DNA of 64,000 nucleotides from Chitinophaga pinensis. Its GTDB lineage: Bacteria; Bacteroidota; Bacteroidia; UBA4408. The stretch is taken from assembly GCA_945861665.1 (NCBI GenBank), contig CAMAVS010000001.1:1-64000 (forward strand), in the 5' to 3' direction. The notes under the pieces are model-generated. The model saw only the letters and a program-made list of their open reading frames with translations. It ran no database searches and was not told where the DNA came from. Position 1 is the first letter of the stretch. The number at the start of each line of letters is the position of its first letter. Shown piece by piece: positions 48,588 to 59,360 of the stretch. Made by a program: the position numbers and the translations under genes.

Positions 48588-50708
48588 ATGAAAAAATATT
48601 ACCTCATTAGTTTCATATTATTACTTTTTACATCTACGCTGTTCGCACAGAAGAACCCTGTTCATTGGAAATATTCCACAAAAAAAATTAACAATTGTGA
48701 ATACGACCTTATTTTTTTTGCAAACATCGATGAACCTTGGCACATATACTCTATTGCTAAACCAGAGAAAGGGGCTCCTAATCCAACATTAATTTCGTTG
48801 GATAAAAATGGCAATTATGAACTTGTTGGAGAGATTAAGGAAACCCCCCCAATGAAAGAATTTGATGTAATATTTAAAGTAAACATTACATATCATAAAA
48901 ACAATGCCACATTTACGCAACGAATAAAAATATTAACGGGGAACACTTTTAAAATAACCGGAAAGCAAGACTTTCAAGCATGTACAGATGAAATGTGTAT
49001 TTTCCCTCCTTCGGATGATTTTTCTTTTGATATAACAGGAAATGGGGCCTGTATTGCAAAGAAGGCAGTTGATGAACCTAAAATAGCAGCGATTAAAATC
49101 TTAACGGATACGGCTACAAAGTTACAAACAAACGAGATAGATAAAAATAATGAGCTCGAAGAAAAAAAAGACACTATTGTCCCTACGAATGAAACAACAT
49201 TATCTGAAAGAAAAACTGCTGTAAAAGTAATTGCTGATGAAGATTGTAATCCCTGGAAAACAATATTAATAGGATTGCTGTTCGGATTAGGCGCTGTGTT
49301 AATGCCTTGTATTTACAGTTTAATCCCTTTAACCGTTTCCTTCTTTTTAAAACAAAGCAAAACAAAAATATCGGGTGTAAAAAATTCCTTAATTTATGGT
49401 TTCTTCATCATTCTTATTTTTGTGGTGCTTACAATGGGAATAACGGTGCTATTTGGTCCTACTGCATTAAGTAACATTGCAACCAATACTTGGCTTAACT
49501 TATTTTTCTTCGCGTTGTTTGTAGTTTTTGCTCTTTCATTTTTCGGACTATTTGAAATTACTTTACCCAGTTCGTGGGCAAATAAAATAGATGCAAAATC
49601 AGACAAAGGTGGCGTTATCGGCATTTTCTTTATGGCATTAACACTTGTAATTGTTTCGTTCTCTTGTACGGTTGGTTTTATGGGAAGCCTGCTAACAGCA
49701 GTTGCCAGTGGCGATAGTTATTTATGTCCATTAATGGGTTTTACTGGCTTCGGAGCAGGCATTGCACTGCCATTTATGTTGTTTGCCTTTTTCCCTTCTT
49801 GGTTAGGCACATTGCCAAAATCGGGTGGATGGATGACCACCTTTAAAGTTACGGTTGCGTTTTTAGAATTAGCATTGGCTGTTAAGTTTTTAGCAAATGC
49901 CGACAATGTAAACGAATGGGGATTTATTACACGCGAAGTGTTTATTGCTTTGTGGATAGGAATATTCGCAATGCTTTTCCTTTACTTAATAGGTGTATTC
50001 AGAACTTCACACGATGATAACAAATCGCATTTATCAATTGGTAGAATTATCTGGGCAACCTTCTTTTTAGCCTTTACCATTTATTTAATTCCAGGAATGT
50101 GGGGAGCACCCTTAAAATTAATTTCGTCCTTTCCTCCTCCTCCACATTATGCTGAATCACCCGATGGATTTGGTGGCTCAAGAAATTCGCCAAACAATAC
50201 ATGGGCTGAAAATTCAATCAACCCTGAATTGACAGCCTTGGAAAATAAAAGAATAAGCGGTCCTGAAGGACTAAGAATATTCAAAGACGATTATGAAAGT
50301 GCTTTGAAATATGCACGACTGGTAAATAAACCTCTGTTTGTAGATTTCACAGGATTGGCTTGTGTTAACTGTCGTTTAATGGAATCGCACGTATGGGTAA
50401 AACCTGAAGTATTGAAATTATTACAAAACGAGGTAGTAATTGTTTCTTTGTATGTCGATAGTAAAGTAGACTTGCCACAAAGCGAACAAAAAGAAGTTTT
50501 TTGGTACGGCAAAAACAGAACACTAACCAGTATTGGCGATAAATGGGCTTATTTGCAAACTACCAAATACAAGTCCAGTTCTCAACCCTTATATGTATTG
50601 TTAGATAGCAATGAGAAAACCATTACCAATGGAACAAAAGGAACCGAATTGGACGAAAAGGTTTTTGCTGGTTGGTTGAGTGAGGGGGTTGCTAAGTTTG
50701 AGAAATAG
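48588..50708 (+). CDS. DsbD-family thiol:disulfide interchange protein
   Basis: N-terminal DsbD-like domain, multi-TM CcdA-like region (LMPCIYSLIPLTVSFF), thioredoxin-like CVNC. Confidence 0.9.
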   Translation: MKKYYLISFILLLFTSTLFAQKNPVHWKYSTKKINNCEYDLIFFANIDEPWHIYSIAKPEKGAPNPTLISLDKNGNYELVGEIKETPPMKEFDVIFKVNITYHKNNATFTQRIKILTGNTFKITGKQDFQACTDEMCIFPPSDDFSFDITGNGACIAKKAVDEPKIAAIKILTDTATKLQTNEIDKNNELEEKKDTIVPTNETTLSERKTAVKVIADEDCNPWKTILIGLLFGLGAVLMPCIYSLIPLTVSFFLKQSKTKISGVKNSLIYGFFIILIFVVLTMGITVLFGPTALSNIATNTWLNLFFFALFVVFALSFFGLFEITLPSSWANKIDAKSDKGGVIGIFFMALTLVIVSFSCTVGFMGSLLTAVASGDSYLCPLMGFTGFGAGIALPFMLFAFFPSWLGTLPKSGGWMTTFKVTVAFLELALAVKFLANADNVNEWGFITREVFIALWIGIFAMLFLYLIGVFRTSHDDNKSHLSIGRIIWATFFLAFTIYLIPGMWGAPLKLISSFPPPPHYAESPDGFGGSRNSPNNTWAENSINPELTALENKRISGPEGLRIFKDDYESALKYARLVNKPLFVDFTGLACVNCRLMESHVWVKPEVLKLLQNEVVIVSLYVDSKVDLPQSEQKEVFWYGKNRTLTSIGDKWAYLQTTKYKSSSQPLYVLLDSNEKTITNGTKGTELDEKVFAGWLSEGVAKFEK

Positions 50709-50755
50709 ATTTTAATTGCACTAAAACTGCATATCCCTTTTATAATAAATACTTT

Positions 50756-52870
50756 TTATTGTTTAATAAATTTTTCACTTACAACACCATTATTAGATTT
50801 TATTTGCAAGAAGTAAATCCCACTTGTAAATGAATTTAAATCAATTATGGTGTTTGCATCTTTCAGCTTTCCTTTTGTTATTTCATTTCCTGTTACATCT
50901 TTTATAGAATAATCAGAACTGATATAACTTTTCTTTACCAAAACAGTTATATTATCCTTACTAGGATTAGGGAAAATGACAATCCGTTTTTCCTGCTTAA
51001 TGGATACAATTCCTGCAGTACCTTGCGATTCATAAGCACCAATATCAAAACCATTACCAATTGGTCTCATGTTCCCAATAAAATCATCATTTATGGGAAC
51101 AACAATACCTGAATCAATGCAAGGGGATAATAATGAAAGCGAGTAATCTCCCGAATTTGCATTTGTAAATAACGGATTCATATTAACAATACAATTTGAG
51201 AAAGTCCCAGCTACATTATTTGAAAAACCTTGAACTAAAGGCCATTGACCTAACGGAGGAAAACTTCCATTAGCAGGAACAAATGGATCAAAACCATTAT
51301 CGTAGAACAAACAATTTGTATATTCAAAATTAGTGGGAATTATTCCGTGTTTAGCAACTACAACAGGAGTTATATTTGAAGTAAATGACCTACTTTCATA
51401 ATTTTTAAATCCCGAAACAATACAATTTATCAATTTATTTTGTGCGTTACCTCTCATTGCCTCAAACAATATATCAACGGTATCCGCCCTCCCAATAAAT
51501 GTGCAATTTATAAATTCATTCCCTACTACTCTTTTACGATTTATTCTATCAGTAGCCTGGCCAGCTAATTGATGATAAGCCGGATATTCATATTCTGCAT
51601 AAGAATGCAAACTTATTGCAGTTGCAACATTTTCGAAAAGGCAATTTGTAAAGGTATTATGGTTACCAACCAAATTTTGCTCCCAAGGAAATGAATTTGA
51701 TTCTGGACTAGGACAATTTAATGCGGTAGAATCTCCATAATAACTTCCAAAAAACTGTACTGCACCAAGCCGTAGTATGCTTGAAGATACAGCATCTTTC
51801 CAATAATAAGTGTTTTTAATATAACATTTATTAAAAGTGTTGTTTCTAGCACTATTTTGAATTACCAAACCACCATATGAAAGTGAAGTAACATTTTCAA
51901 TATAATTATTTCTTACTTTATCTCCACGAAGCATTACACATTCATAAATGTTTTTTGAAGTGGAATTAGAAATCACATTATCGGTAACAATCATATTTTT
52001 TTGAGTGCTATCATAGCAAAATCCGCCTCCAACTGCACAAGGTTTATGGTTATAAGATATTGTAAGGCAAAACCCATGGCCACCATGACCAACATGAGCC
52101 AATTGATGTCCACGTTTCTCAATATAACAACTATCTATTTTATTATATTTACCTTGTTTGGTAGCACTATTCGCACCGATATAAATATAGTAATCTGTTA
52201 AAGAGTTTACTGTCGAAGTATCATTGGAATATACCTTTGAATTGCATATTAAATTTGAATCACCTTTTGCGTTAATTCCTTCAGCAGCACCGTTTAAAAC
52301 AAAGCAGTGATTAATTTTATTTTTATGCCCATAAGTAGATATACCAGTTCCCATATAAAATACGTTTACATCCCCAAAACCAGAAGCAATAATATTTTCT
52401 AAAGTATGATTAACTCCAACAACTGAAACACCATATTGATAATTCAACACTTGTATATTTTTCACTACAACGTTTGATTTCCAATTGGCAAAATCAATCC
52501 CCCAGCCACCCGTTATTCTATCATTTTTATTTATTGTAGGATAAATATTTGTATAATTATTTGCCAAATAAGTATCCAATGAATCAGGTTGGTTAATCCA
52601 AGATAAGTCACCTGGAAAATTGGTATAACCAATAAAAGTTGTGTTACCATTTTGAACCACTAAGTTAACTGCTCCATAATTTCCAGCTTTTATATAAACA
52701 GTATCACCAGGAGCTGCGGTGTTAAATGCAAAAGAAATTGACCATGGTAATGCTAATGTTCCAGGATTACCATTGGTACCATTAGTAGCAGCATAATAAA
52801 TTGTTGCATTAATATTGCTGCCAACAAGGAAAAAAAATAAAGTAATAAGAATTAGCTTTTTCATTCTCAA
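50756..52870 (-). CDS. Right-handed parallel beta-helix protein with type IX secretion sorting domain
   Basis: Signal peptide, repeated N..F.NC.I-type beta-helix coils, C-terminal VIFPNPSKDNITV...GIYFLQIKSNNGVVSEKFIKQ. Confidence 0.9.
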   Translation of the reverse strand: MRMKKLILITLFFFLVGSNINATIYYAATNGTNGNPGTLALPWSISFAFNTAAPGDTVYIKAGNYGAVNLVVQNGNTTFIGYTNFPGDLSWINQPDSLDTYLANNYTNIYPTINKNDRITGGWGIDFANWKSNVVVKNIQVLNYQYGVSVVGVNHTLENIIASGFGDVNVFYMGTGISTYGHKNKINHCFVLNGAAEGINAKGDSNLICNSKVYSNDTSTVNSLTDYYIYIGANSATKQGKYNKIDSCYIEKRGHQLAHVGHGGHGFCLTISYNHKPCAVGGGFCYDSTQKNMIVTDNVISNSTSKNIYECVMLRGDKVRNNYIENVTSLSYGGLVIQNSARNNTFNKCYIKNTYYWKDAVSSSILRLGAVQFFGSYYGDSTALNCPSPESNSFPWEQNLVGNHNTFTNCLFENVATAISLHSYAEYEYPAYHQLAGQATDRINRKRVVGNEFINCTFIGRADTVDILFEAMRGNAQNKLINCIVSGFKNYESRSFTSNITPVVVAKHGIIPTNFEYTNCLFYDNGFDPFVPANGSFPPLGQWPLVQGFSNNVAGTFSNCIVNMNPLFTNANSGDYSLSLLSPCIDSGIVVPINDDFIGNMRPIGNGFDIGAYESQGTAGIVSIKQEKRIVIFPNPSKDNITVLVKKSYISSDYSIKDVTGNEITKGKLKDANTIIDLNSFTSGIYFLQIKSNNGVVSEKFIKQ

Positions 52871-52881
52871 TTGGTTTTATA

Positions 52882-52909
52882 AGTAAAAGTAAAGTAAAGT
52901 AAAGTAAAA
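52882..52909. repeat. Pentanucleotide repeat (AGTAA/GTAAA)n
   Basis: agtaaaagtaaagtaaagtaaagtaaaa, immediately upstream of the minus-strand gene 50756..52870. Confidence 0.85.
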
Positions 52910-52917
52910 AATCAACA

Positions 52918-53673
52918 TTAAAGCGAACTCTCGAACTTCTTCAACTCCATTTGCTGCCCGTCAAAAACTCCGTAAGTATTATAATTAATCCACTCCCCAA
53001 GGTTTATATAACGGCTGTTGTTTTTCAAATCTATCTCAAGTGGTAGGTGTCTGTGACCAAATACAAAATAATCAATATGTCTGTTAGCGATAATTTCTTT
53101 GCAATACACTACCAGCCATTCATTCTCCTCTCCCAAAAATTTTTCATCACTTTTTCCAGTGGCTATTCTGCTTTTGCGCGAAAAATAATGAGCCAGTCCA
53201 AAGGCTAAATTAGGATGTAGCCTAGCAAACAACCACTGACAAAGCTTATTGGCAAATACTTTTTTTATGAATTTATAACCGTGGTCGGCCGGTCCTAGTC
53301 CATCTCCATGTCCGATCATGAATTTTTTTCCACTTAATTCCAGTTCAATGGGTTCGCGATACATCTTTACTCCTATCTCCTCTGTCAAATAAGTAAAGGC
53401 CCACATATCATGGTTACCGGTAAAGAAATGAATTTTTATTCCAGCATCATTCAATTCGCCCAACTTGCCAAGTAAACGAACAAAACCCTTAGGAACGGTG
53501 CTTTTGTATTCGAACCAAAAATCGAACACATCCCCTACAAGGTAAAGTTCAGAAGCGTCCTGTTTGATATTGTCCAACCATTTAACGATGCGCTTTTCAC
53601 GAACAAGACTGCTTTTATGGTCGGGAACACCCAAATGAAAGTCGGATGCAAAATATATTTTTTTTTCTGCCAA
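52918..53673 (-). CDS. lpxH: UDP-2,3-diacylglucosamine diphosphatase
   Basis: SDFHLG, VGDVFDFWFEY, TGNHDMW, GHGDGLGP, FGHRHLPLE. Confidence 0.9.
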   Translation of the reverse strand: MAEKKIYFASDFHLGVPDHKSSLVREKRIVKWLDNIKQDASELYLVGDVFDFWFEYKSTVPKGFVRLLGKLGELNDAGIKIHFFTGNHDMWAFTYLTEEIGVKMYREPIELELSGKKFMIGHGDGLGPADHGYKFIKKVFANKLCQWLFARLHPNLAFGLAHYFSRKSRIATGKSDEKFLGEENEWLVVYCKEIIANRHIDYFVFGHRHLPLEIDLKNNSRYINLGEWINYNTYGVFDGQQMELKKFESSL

Positions 53674-53772
53674 TTGTATTACTATAACGCAAAGGTAGCC
53701 AAAGATATTTTGACTGCCGATTTCTATTCCCTTTTTTTATATTTTTGCCTCTTAACAAACAAAACACACAAA

Positions 53773-54336
53773 ATGAAAGTATTAAAAAAAATAGGCATCG
53801 TATTACTTGTAATAATTGTACTTGTATGTGTTGTCTCCTTATTTCTTCCTTCTAATGTAAAAGTAGAAAGGTCATTGGTCATTAATGCTCCAACAGAGAT
53901 TGTTTTTGAACAAATAAACAACCTTAAAAATTGGGATAAATGGGCTGTTTGGAATCAAATAGACCCCAATATGACAAAGGTATATTTTGGGCCGGAAAAA
54001 GGCAGTGGGTCGGGATATAGCTGGAAAAGTGAAAACGAAAATGTTGGTCACGGTAAATTAACCATTTCCGAAAGCAAGGCAAATGAATTAATTAATACTG
54101 ATCTTGAATTTGCCGACCAAGGTATTTCAAAAGGAGGCTTCACATTCTCTCCCGAAGGTGCCGGTGTAAAAGTTAACTGGTATATGGACATGGATATGGG
54201 AATGAATCCGATTGGTAAATTTTTCGGACTTGCGATGGATAAAATGCTTGGTCCTGATTTTGAAAAAGGATTGACACAATTAAAACAAGTTAGCGAATCT
54301 ATGCCAAAAGAAACAATTGCTACTGAAACGGTATAG
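53773..54336 (+). CDS. SRPBCC family protein
   Basis: TM anchor then VKVERSLVINAPTEIVFEQINNLKNWDKWAVWNQIDP; preferred start 53773. Confidence 0.85.
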   Translation: MKVLKKIGIVLLVIIVLVCVVSLFLPSNVKVERSLVINAPTEIVFEQINNLKNWDKWAVWNQIDPNMTKVYFGPEKGSGSGYSWKSENENVGHGKLTISESKANELINTDLEFADQGISKGGFTFSPEGAGVKVNWYMDMDMGMNPIGKFFGLAMDKMLGPDFEKGLTQLKQVSESMPKETIATETV

Positions 54337-54426
54337 AATGTTCCCGCAACAGATAGCACTGCAAGAAAATAATATATACGTTGATATTCTGTTAAAAATC
54401 GTATTCCTTTATTGGAGTGCGATTTT

Positions 54427-54434
54427 TACATTTG
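54427..54434 (+). promoter_or_regulatory. Possible -7 element TACATTTG upstream of cinA
   Basis: Exact TAnnTTTG match; -33 element not clear. Confidence 0.35.
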
Positions 54435-54450
54435 TAACCTAAACAAAAAT

Positions 54451-55713
54451 ATGCTTGCTGAAATAATAACCATTGGTGATGAAATACTGATCGGGCAAAT
54501 TGTTGATACCAATTCTGCTTGGATAGCCCAACAACTGAATCAAATAGGAGTTAAGGTAAAACAAATATCTTCTGTTTCTGATAGCAAGGAGCATATTCTA
54601 AAAGCACTAAGCGAAGCAGAGGGACGCGCATCACTCATACTTATTACAGGCGGACTTGGTCCAACCAAGGATGACATTACAAAACATACCTTGTGCGAAT
54701 ACTTTAATACGCAATTGGTATTTAACCAAGAGGTATACAACAATGTCGAAAAAATATTTTCGCTAAGGGGAAAAATAGTAAGCAAAACAAACCGACATCA
54801 GGCCGAATTGCCTTCTAATTGTATCGCTATTGAAAATAAATTAGGTACGGCAGCGGGAATGTGGTTCGAAAAAAATGGGAAAATATTTATTTCGATGCCC
54901 GGTGTTCCTTATGAAATGAAGGGTATGATGGAAAATGTTTTGTTGGATAAAATCAAATCGCATTTTACAACCCCTACTATTATTCACCTTACTATACTCA
55001 CACAAGGCATAGGTGAATCGTATTTGGCCGATATGATAAATGAATGGGAAGAGGCACTTCCAAGCAATATGAAATTAGCTTACCTGCCCTCTTTAAGTAT
55101 GGTAAGATTGCGTATTTCGGCAAGTGGAGAAAACAAATTGGTATTAGAAGAAGAAGTAAACAAGCAAGCCAATGCACTTCAAAGCATTATCAAAGAATAT
55201 GTTTTTGGTTTTGAGACCGACACACTTGAAGGTGTTATTGGAAAGTTACTCTTTGAAAAAAAGCAAAGTTTGGCTACTGCCGAAAGTTGTACAGGGGGCT
55301 ACATTGCTCACCTCATAACAAAAGTGGCGGGCTGCTCCGAATATTACAAAGGCTCGGTAATAGCCTATTCCAACGAAATAAAAACAATGGAACTAAATTT
55401 AAGTCAGACAGATTTACAACAATACGGTGCTGTTAGTCGAGAAGTAGTTGAACAAATGGCGAAAGGTGTAAAAGAAAAATTCGGCAGTAATTATGCCATT
55501 GCAACATCAGGTATTGCTGGTCCAACCGGAGGAAGTATTGAAAAACCGATTGGTACAGTTTGGATAGCCATAGCAACACCCATAGGTATAGTTTCTGAAA
55601 AGTATTTATTCGGTGATAACCGTGTTGGGACTATACAGAGGGCAGCATTAACGGCTTTGCATTTGTTGTATAAAGAGATAATGAAAAGTAAACAAAGTGG
55701 ATACTTAGCCTAG
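54451..55713 (+). CDS. cinA: CinA-like competence/damage-inducible protein (nicotinamide-nucleotide amidase)
   Basis: MLAEIITIGDEILIGQIVDTNSAWIAQQL; ITGGLGPTKDDITK; TAESCTGGYIAHLIT; TSGIAGPTGG. Confidence 0.95.
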   Translation: MLAEIITIGDEILIGQIVDTNSAWIAQQLNQIGVKVKQISSVSDSKEHILKALSEAEGRASLILITGGLGPTKDDITKHTLCEYFNTQLVFNQEVYNNVEKIFSLRGKIVSKTNRHQAELPSNCIAIENKLGTAAGMWFEKNGKIFISMPGVPYEMKGMMENVLLDKIKSHFTTPTIIHLTILTQGIGESYLADMINEWEEALPSNMKLAYLPSLSMVRLRISASGENKLVLEEEVNKQANALQSIIKEYVFGFETDTLEGVIGKLLFEKKQSLATAESCTGGYIAHLITKVAGCSEYYKGSVIAYSNEIKTMELNLSQTDLQQYGAVSREVVEQMAKGVKEKFGSNYAIATSGIAGPTGGSIEKPIGTVWIAIATPIGIVSEKYLFGDNRVGTIQRAALTALHLLYKEIMKSKQSGYLA

Positions 55714-55747
55714 TTTGAGTCTTTCAACCCAAGTAGTTTTTAGATTT

Positions 55748-55909
55748 TTAATTCTCTGTTATTCCCTTTATCAATAAATATACTGCAAGAAGGAAAAAAC
55801 CTATTTGTGATAAATGCGCATCAACCACCCAATTAAATATGCCATTTAATGAACTAAAAATTAATACTGATACTGTTGTAAATAATAAAATTTTCTTTAT
55901 AATTTTCAT
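55748..55909 (-). CDS. Small (53 aa) predicted membrane protein
   Basis: Below the ORF-track length cutoff; reads MKIIKKILLFTTVSVLIFSSLNGIFNWVVDAHLSQIGFFLLAVYLLIKGITEN*, two hydrophobic segments. Confidence 0.5.
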   Translation of the reverse strand: MKIIKKILLFTTVSVLIFSSLNGIFNWVVDAHLSQIGFFLLAVYLLIKGITEN

Positions 55910-55972
55910 TTAAAATATTTTAAGTTTGCAAATATAACAACTATTTAATGTTAAATATTTTATAAAAAAAAC

Positions 55973-57568
55973 CTAAGCCGGTAAAGCCACTTTTATTTTT
56001 TGGCCAATGTGAAGATTGGTATTCCTCATATTATTCCATTTTTTTAAATCGGCAACCGTAACACCTTTGTATTTGTTGGCAATTATCCATAAAGAGTCGC
56101 CTGCCTGAACTGTATGGTAAACAATTTTTGTACTACCATTAGAAGTTTCTTTGGATGGGCTCTTTTTAGCATCAGCTTTTGATAAAACAGATGCAGTACT
56201 TTTACCATCATTTTCAGCCGAAACAATCGGAGAATCGGCTATTACAATTAGCTTTTCATTTCCAATGCTTCCTTTATTTTTTTCAGCCACTAAAGCGTTG
56301 TTGGGGTTATTAGGCTTCACATACACCACCAAAATTTTACCCGGTTTGACTGTTTTCGATTTTAAATTATTCCATTCCCTTAACTCAGCAACGGAACAAG
56401 CATATTTGCGAGAAATAGAACTGAGTGTTTCACCACTTTTCACTTTGTGATTTTTTTGTACCGGTCGGTAACAATTAATCTGCGTATTCAATGAATCTAA
56501 CACTGCTCCACCATAAGCATAAATGGTTTTTTCGTTGTTTAAAAAAGCACCCACTTTATTTGTCGGCAAAGACAGGTAATTCGCTTCTCCCGTAAAAGGA
56601 ATAATTCCCTTTTTGTACATTGGATTCAAATACTTTATGTCCTCAACAAGCATATCAATAACGGCTGCTATTTGAGCAAAAGACACTTCTTGTTTTGTGC
56701 GAACTGTATCGGTATGGAAATAACATTGTTTGGGTGATACCGGGTATAAATTGTGCTCTACTGTATAATTCATAATGTAATTAACAGCTATAAAAGCCGG
56801 AACATAGCCTTGAGTTTCCAAAGGTAAATAAGGACGAATTTCCCAATACCTTTTTTTTCCTCCAGAACGCCTGATGGCTTTATTTACATTACCCGGTCCA
56901 CCGTTGTAGGCAGCCAATACCAATTGCCAATCGCCAAACATTTTATAAAGGTAAGTAAAGTACTTGCAAGCCGCTTCGGTTTCTTTTATGGGATCTCTTC
57001 TATCGTCAACAAAAGATGTAACATTGAGTCCAAACATTTTACCTGTACCGTACATAAATTGCCACAAACCTGTTGCGCCAGATCGCGATACAGCATTAGG
57101 GTTTAATGCCGACTCAACAATAGCCAGATACTTAAGTTCTAGCGGCAAATCATACTTATCCAATGCTTGTTCAAAAAGCGGAAAATATACTTGGGACAAG
57201 CCTAGCATTCTGGAAACTATTCCGCGTTTTCGGTTGGCATATAAGTCAATGTATGCTCTTACAGCATCGTTATAATCCAATTTAAATGGAGATTTAGCAC
57301 TTAGCTTAGCCATTCGCGCCTCGTATATTAAATCATCAAAATAAGGAACGTAATCAGAAGCATATTTATGAACGTTTAACTTTTGAGTATCTGTAAAAAA
57401 ATTGATGCTCTCAAAATACTTTGAAAGCATTAAGCTATCAAGCATAGCAGCAATTGGGTCGTCTTTTATAATTACAAAGGTTGAATCTTTCTCAGGCAAT
57501 GCTTTTGCAGATGAAAAACCCGTAAAAAAAGATACAGCAAACACAAATGCTAAATTTTTTATCTTCAT
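55973..57568 (-). CDS. Membrane-bound lytic transglycosylase (MltD-like) with two LysM domains
   Basis: LAIVESALNPNAVSRSGATGLWQFMYGTGKMFGL; LVLAAYNGGPGNVNKAIRR; two LysM motifs. Confidence 0.95.
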   Translation of the reverse strand: MKIKNLAFVFAVSFFTGFSSAKALPEKDSTFVIIKDDPIAAMLDSLMLSKYFESINFFTDTQKLNVHKYASDYVPYFDDLIYEARMAKLSAKSPFKLDYNDAVRAYIDLYANRKRGIVSRMLGLSQVYFPLFEQALDKYDLPLELKYLAIVESALNPNAVSRSGATGLWQFMYGTGKMFGLNVTSFVDDRRDPIKETEAACKYFTYLYKMFGDWQLVLAAYNGGPGNVNKAIRRSGGKKRYWEIRPYLPLETQGYVPAFIAVNYIMNYTVEHNLYPVSPKQCYFHTDTVRTKQEVSFAQIAAVIDMLVEDIKYLNPMYKKGIIPFTGEANYLSLPTNKVGAFLNNEKTIYAYGGAVLDSLNTQINCYRPVQKNHKVKSGETLSSISRKYACSVAELREWNNLKSKTVKPGKILVVYVKPNNPNNALVAEKNKGSIGNEKLIVIADSPIVSAENDGKSTASVLSKADAKKSPSKETSNGSTKIVYHTVQAGDSLWIIANKYKGVTVADLKKWNNMRNTNLHIGQKIKVALPA

Positions 57569-57667
57569 AATAACATTAAACAGTATTAAACTAAAAAGGT
57601 TATCGACCCTTTTACAAAGAACTAAAATTAACCATAAAATATTAAAAATAGTGACTTTACTTATTAA

Positions 57668-59092
57668 CTAACTTTTGTTCATCAGGTAATTTGAAAAGGC
57701 AAGCAATCTTGATTCATCAAAAGCCTTACCCATTAACTGAATACCAAAAGGTAAGCCATCTGTTTTTTTACCCAAGGGCAATGAAATGGCAGGCAACCCG
57801 GTAATGTTTGCTTGTACAGTAAAAATATCTTCCAAATACATTGCTATCGGATCGGCATCATTTTGACCAAATTTAAAGGCGCTATTTGGAGTTGACGGAA
57901 GTAATATAAAATCGTATTTATTGAGTATTTCTTGGGTTTTATTTTTGATGATACGCCTAACTTTTTGCCCCTTTGAATAATAAGCATCGTAATATCCTGC
58001 ACTTAACACAAATGTTCCCAACATAATTCTGCGTTTCACTTCTGTCCCAAAACCTTCTGTACGAGATAGTTTATAAGTAGATTCTAAATCAACAGCATTT
58101 TTACTTCTATAACCGTAATGTATACCATCGTAACGCGACAAATTTGAAGAAGCCTCAGCAGTTGTCAATACATAATAAGTTGGAACCAAATAATCTATGT
58201 AAGGAAAATCAACTATCTCAACCGAATGTCCTTCGCTTTTCAATAATTCAATAGTTTGGATTAACTTTTCTTTTACCTCAGTGTTTAAACCTTTGTGTTC
58301 GATACAGTCCTTGAAAACTGCCACATTCACTTTTTCTGTAAAATCAAGCTTTTTAGAGTACTCTTCCACCGACTTTGATGAAAGCGTACTATCAAATTCA
58401 TCTTTACCAGATATTACTTCCAGAATAAGCGCGGCATCTTCGACCGATTGTGTTATAGGTCCTACTTGATCAAAAGAAGAGGCGTAAGCAATTACACCAT
58501 ATCTAGAAACTCTTCCATATGTGGGTTTCAACCCTACAACACCTGCAAATGAAGCAGGTTGACGAATTGAACCACCTGTATCGGTACCAATTGCGGCCAA
58601 ACATAAATTTGCAGCTACAGCCGTAACGCATCCTCCCGATGAACCACCTGGAACACGTTTATTATCAATAGGGTTTAATACTTTTCCAAAGGCCGACTTT
58701 TCATTGGAACTGCCCATTGCAAATTCATCGCAATTTAAACGTCCTATAATAATGGCATCTTCTTTTAATAAACGCGCTACAACTGTTGAGGTGTATAATG
58801 AAACAAAACCTTCGAGAATTTTTGACGATGCAGATACTTTGTGGTCTTTATAGCAAATAACATCTTTAATGCCAATAACCATTCCTGCTAGTTTTCCTGC
58901 TGTTTTTGCTTTTATTTTTTCATCAATAAGTTCTGCAGCCCTAATGGCCTCACCACTAAATACTTCTAGAAAAGCATTAAGGTGTTTATTGATTTCAATT
59001 TGTTTCAAGTAATAGGAAACAAGTGACGAACAACTTGTTTCATTGCTCAATAAATCGAGCTTAATAGAAGATAAAGTAGTGTAGTTCTTCAC
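57668..59092 (-). CDS. gatA: Asp-tRNA(Asn)/Glu-tRNA(Gln) amidotransferase subunit A
   Basis: GIKDVICYKDHKVSASSKILEGF; GGSSGGCVTAVAANLCLAAIGTDTGGSIRQPASFAGVVGLKPTYGRVSRYG. Confidence 0.97.
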   Translation of the reverse strand: MKNYTTLSSIKLDLLSNETSCSSLVSYYLKQIEINKHLNAFLEVFSGEAIRAAELIDEKIKAKTAGKLAGMVIGIKDVICYKDHKVSASSKILEGFVSLYTSTVVARLLKEDAIIIGRLNCDEFAMGSSNEKSAFGKVLNPIDNKRVPGGSSGGCVTAVAANLCLAAIGTDTGGSIRQPASFAGVVGLKPTYGRVSRYGVIAYASSFDQVGPITQSVEDAALILEVISGKDEFDSTLSSKSVEEYSKKLDFTEKVNVAVFKDCIEHKGLNTEVKEKLIQTIELLKSEGHSVEIVDFPYIDYLVPTYYVLTTAEASSNLSRYDGIHYGYRSKNAVDLESTYKLSRTEGFGTEVKRRIMLGTFVLSAGYYDAYYSKGQKVRRIIKNKTQEILNKYDFILLPSTPNSAFKFGQNDADPIAMYLEDIFTVQANITGLPAISLPLGKKTDGLPFGIQLMGKAFDESRLLAFSNYLMNKS

Positions 59093-59116
59093 AAAAATTA
59101 CCTCAAAAAAAGAATG

Positions 59117-59326
59117 TTATTTATTCTCGTTAGAAGTTGTTGGAGTACTTGAATCAGAGTCCTTACCCTTAGAAGCATCTTTAAAATCTTTAACGCCTTT
59201 ACCTAGACCTTTCATTAATTCAGGCAACTTTTTCCCACCAAACATAAGCAACAAAATTAAACCTATCAGAATTAATTCCGGAGCTCCAATTCCTCCTAAA
59301 AAACCAAGTATAATGTATAGTGTCAT
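59117..59326 (-). CDS. tatA: Twin-arginine translocase subunit TatA/TatE
   Basis: GAPELILIGLILLLMFGGKKLPELMKGLGKGVKDFKDA. Confidence 0.95.
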   Translation of the reverse strand: MTLYIILGFLGGIGAPELILIGLILLLMFGGKKLPELMKGLGKGVKDFKDASKGKDSDSSTPTTSNENK

Positions 59327-59360
59327 TGTTTTTTTTTACAAAGTTAGTATTTTTTTATAA

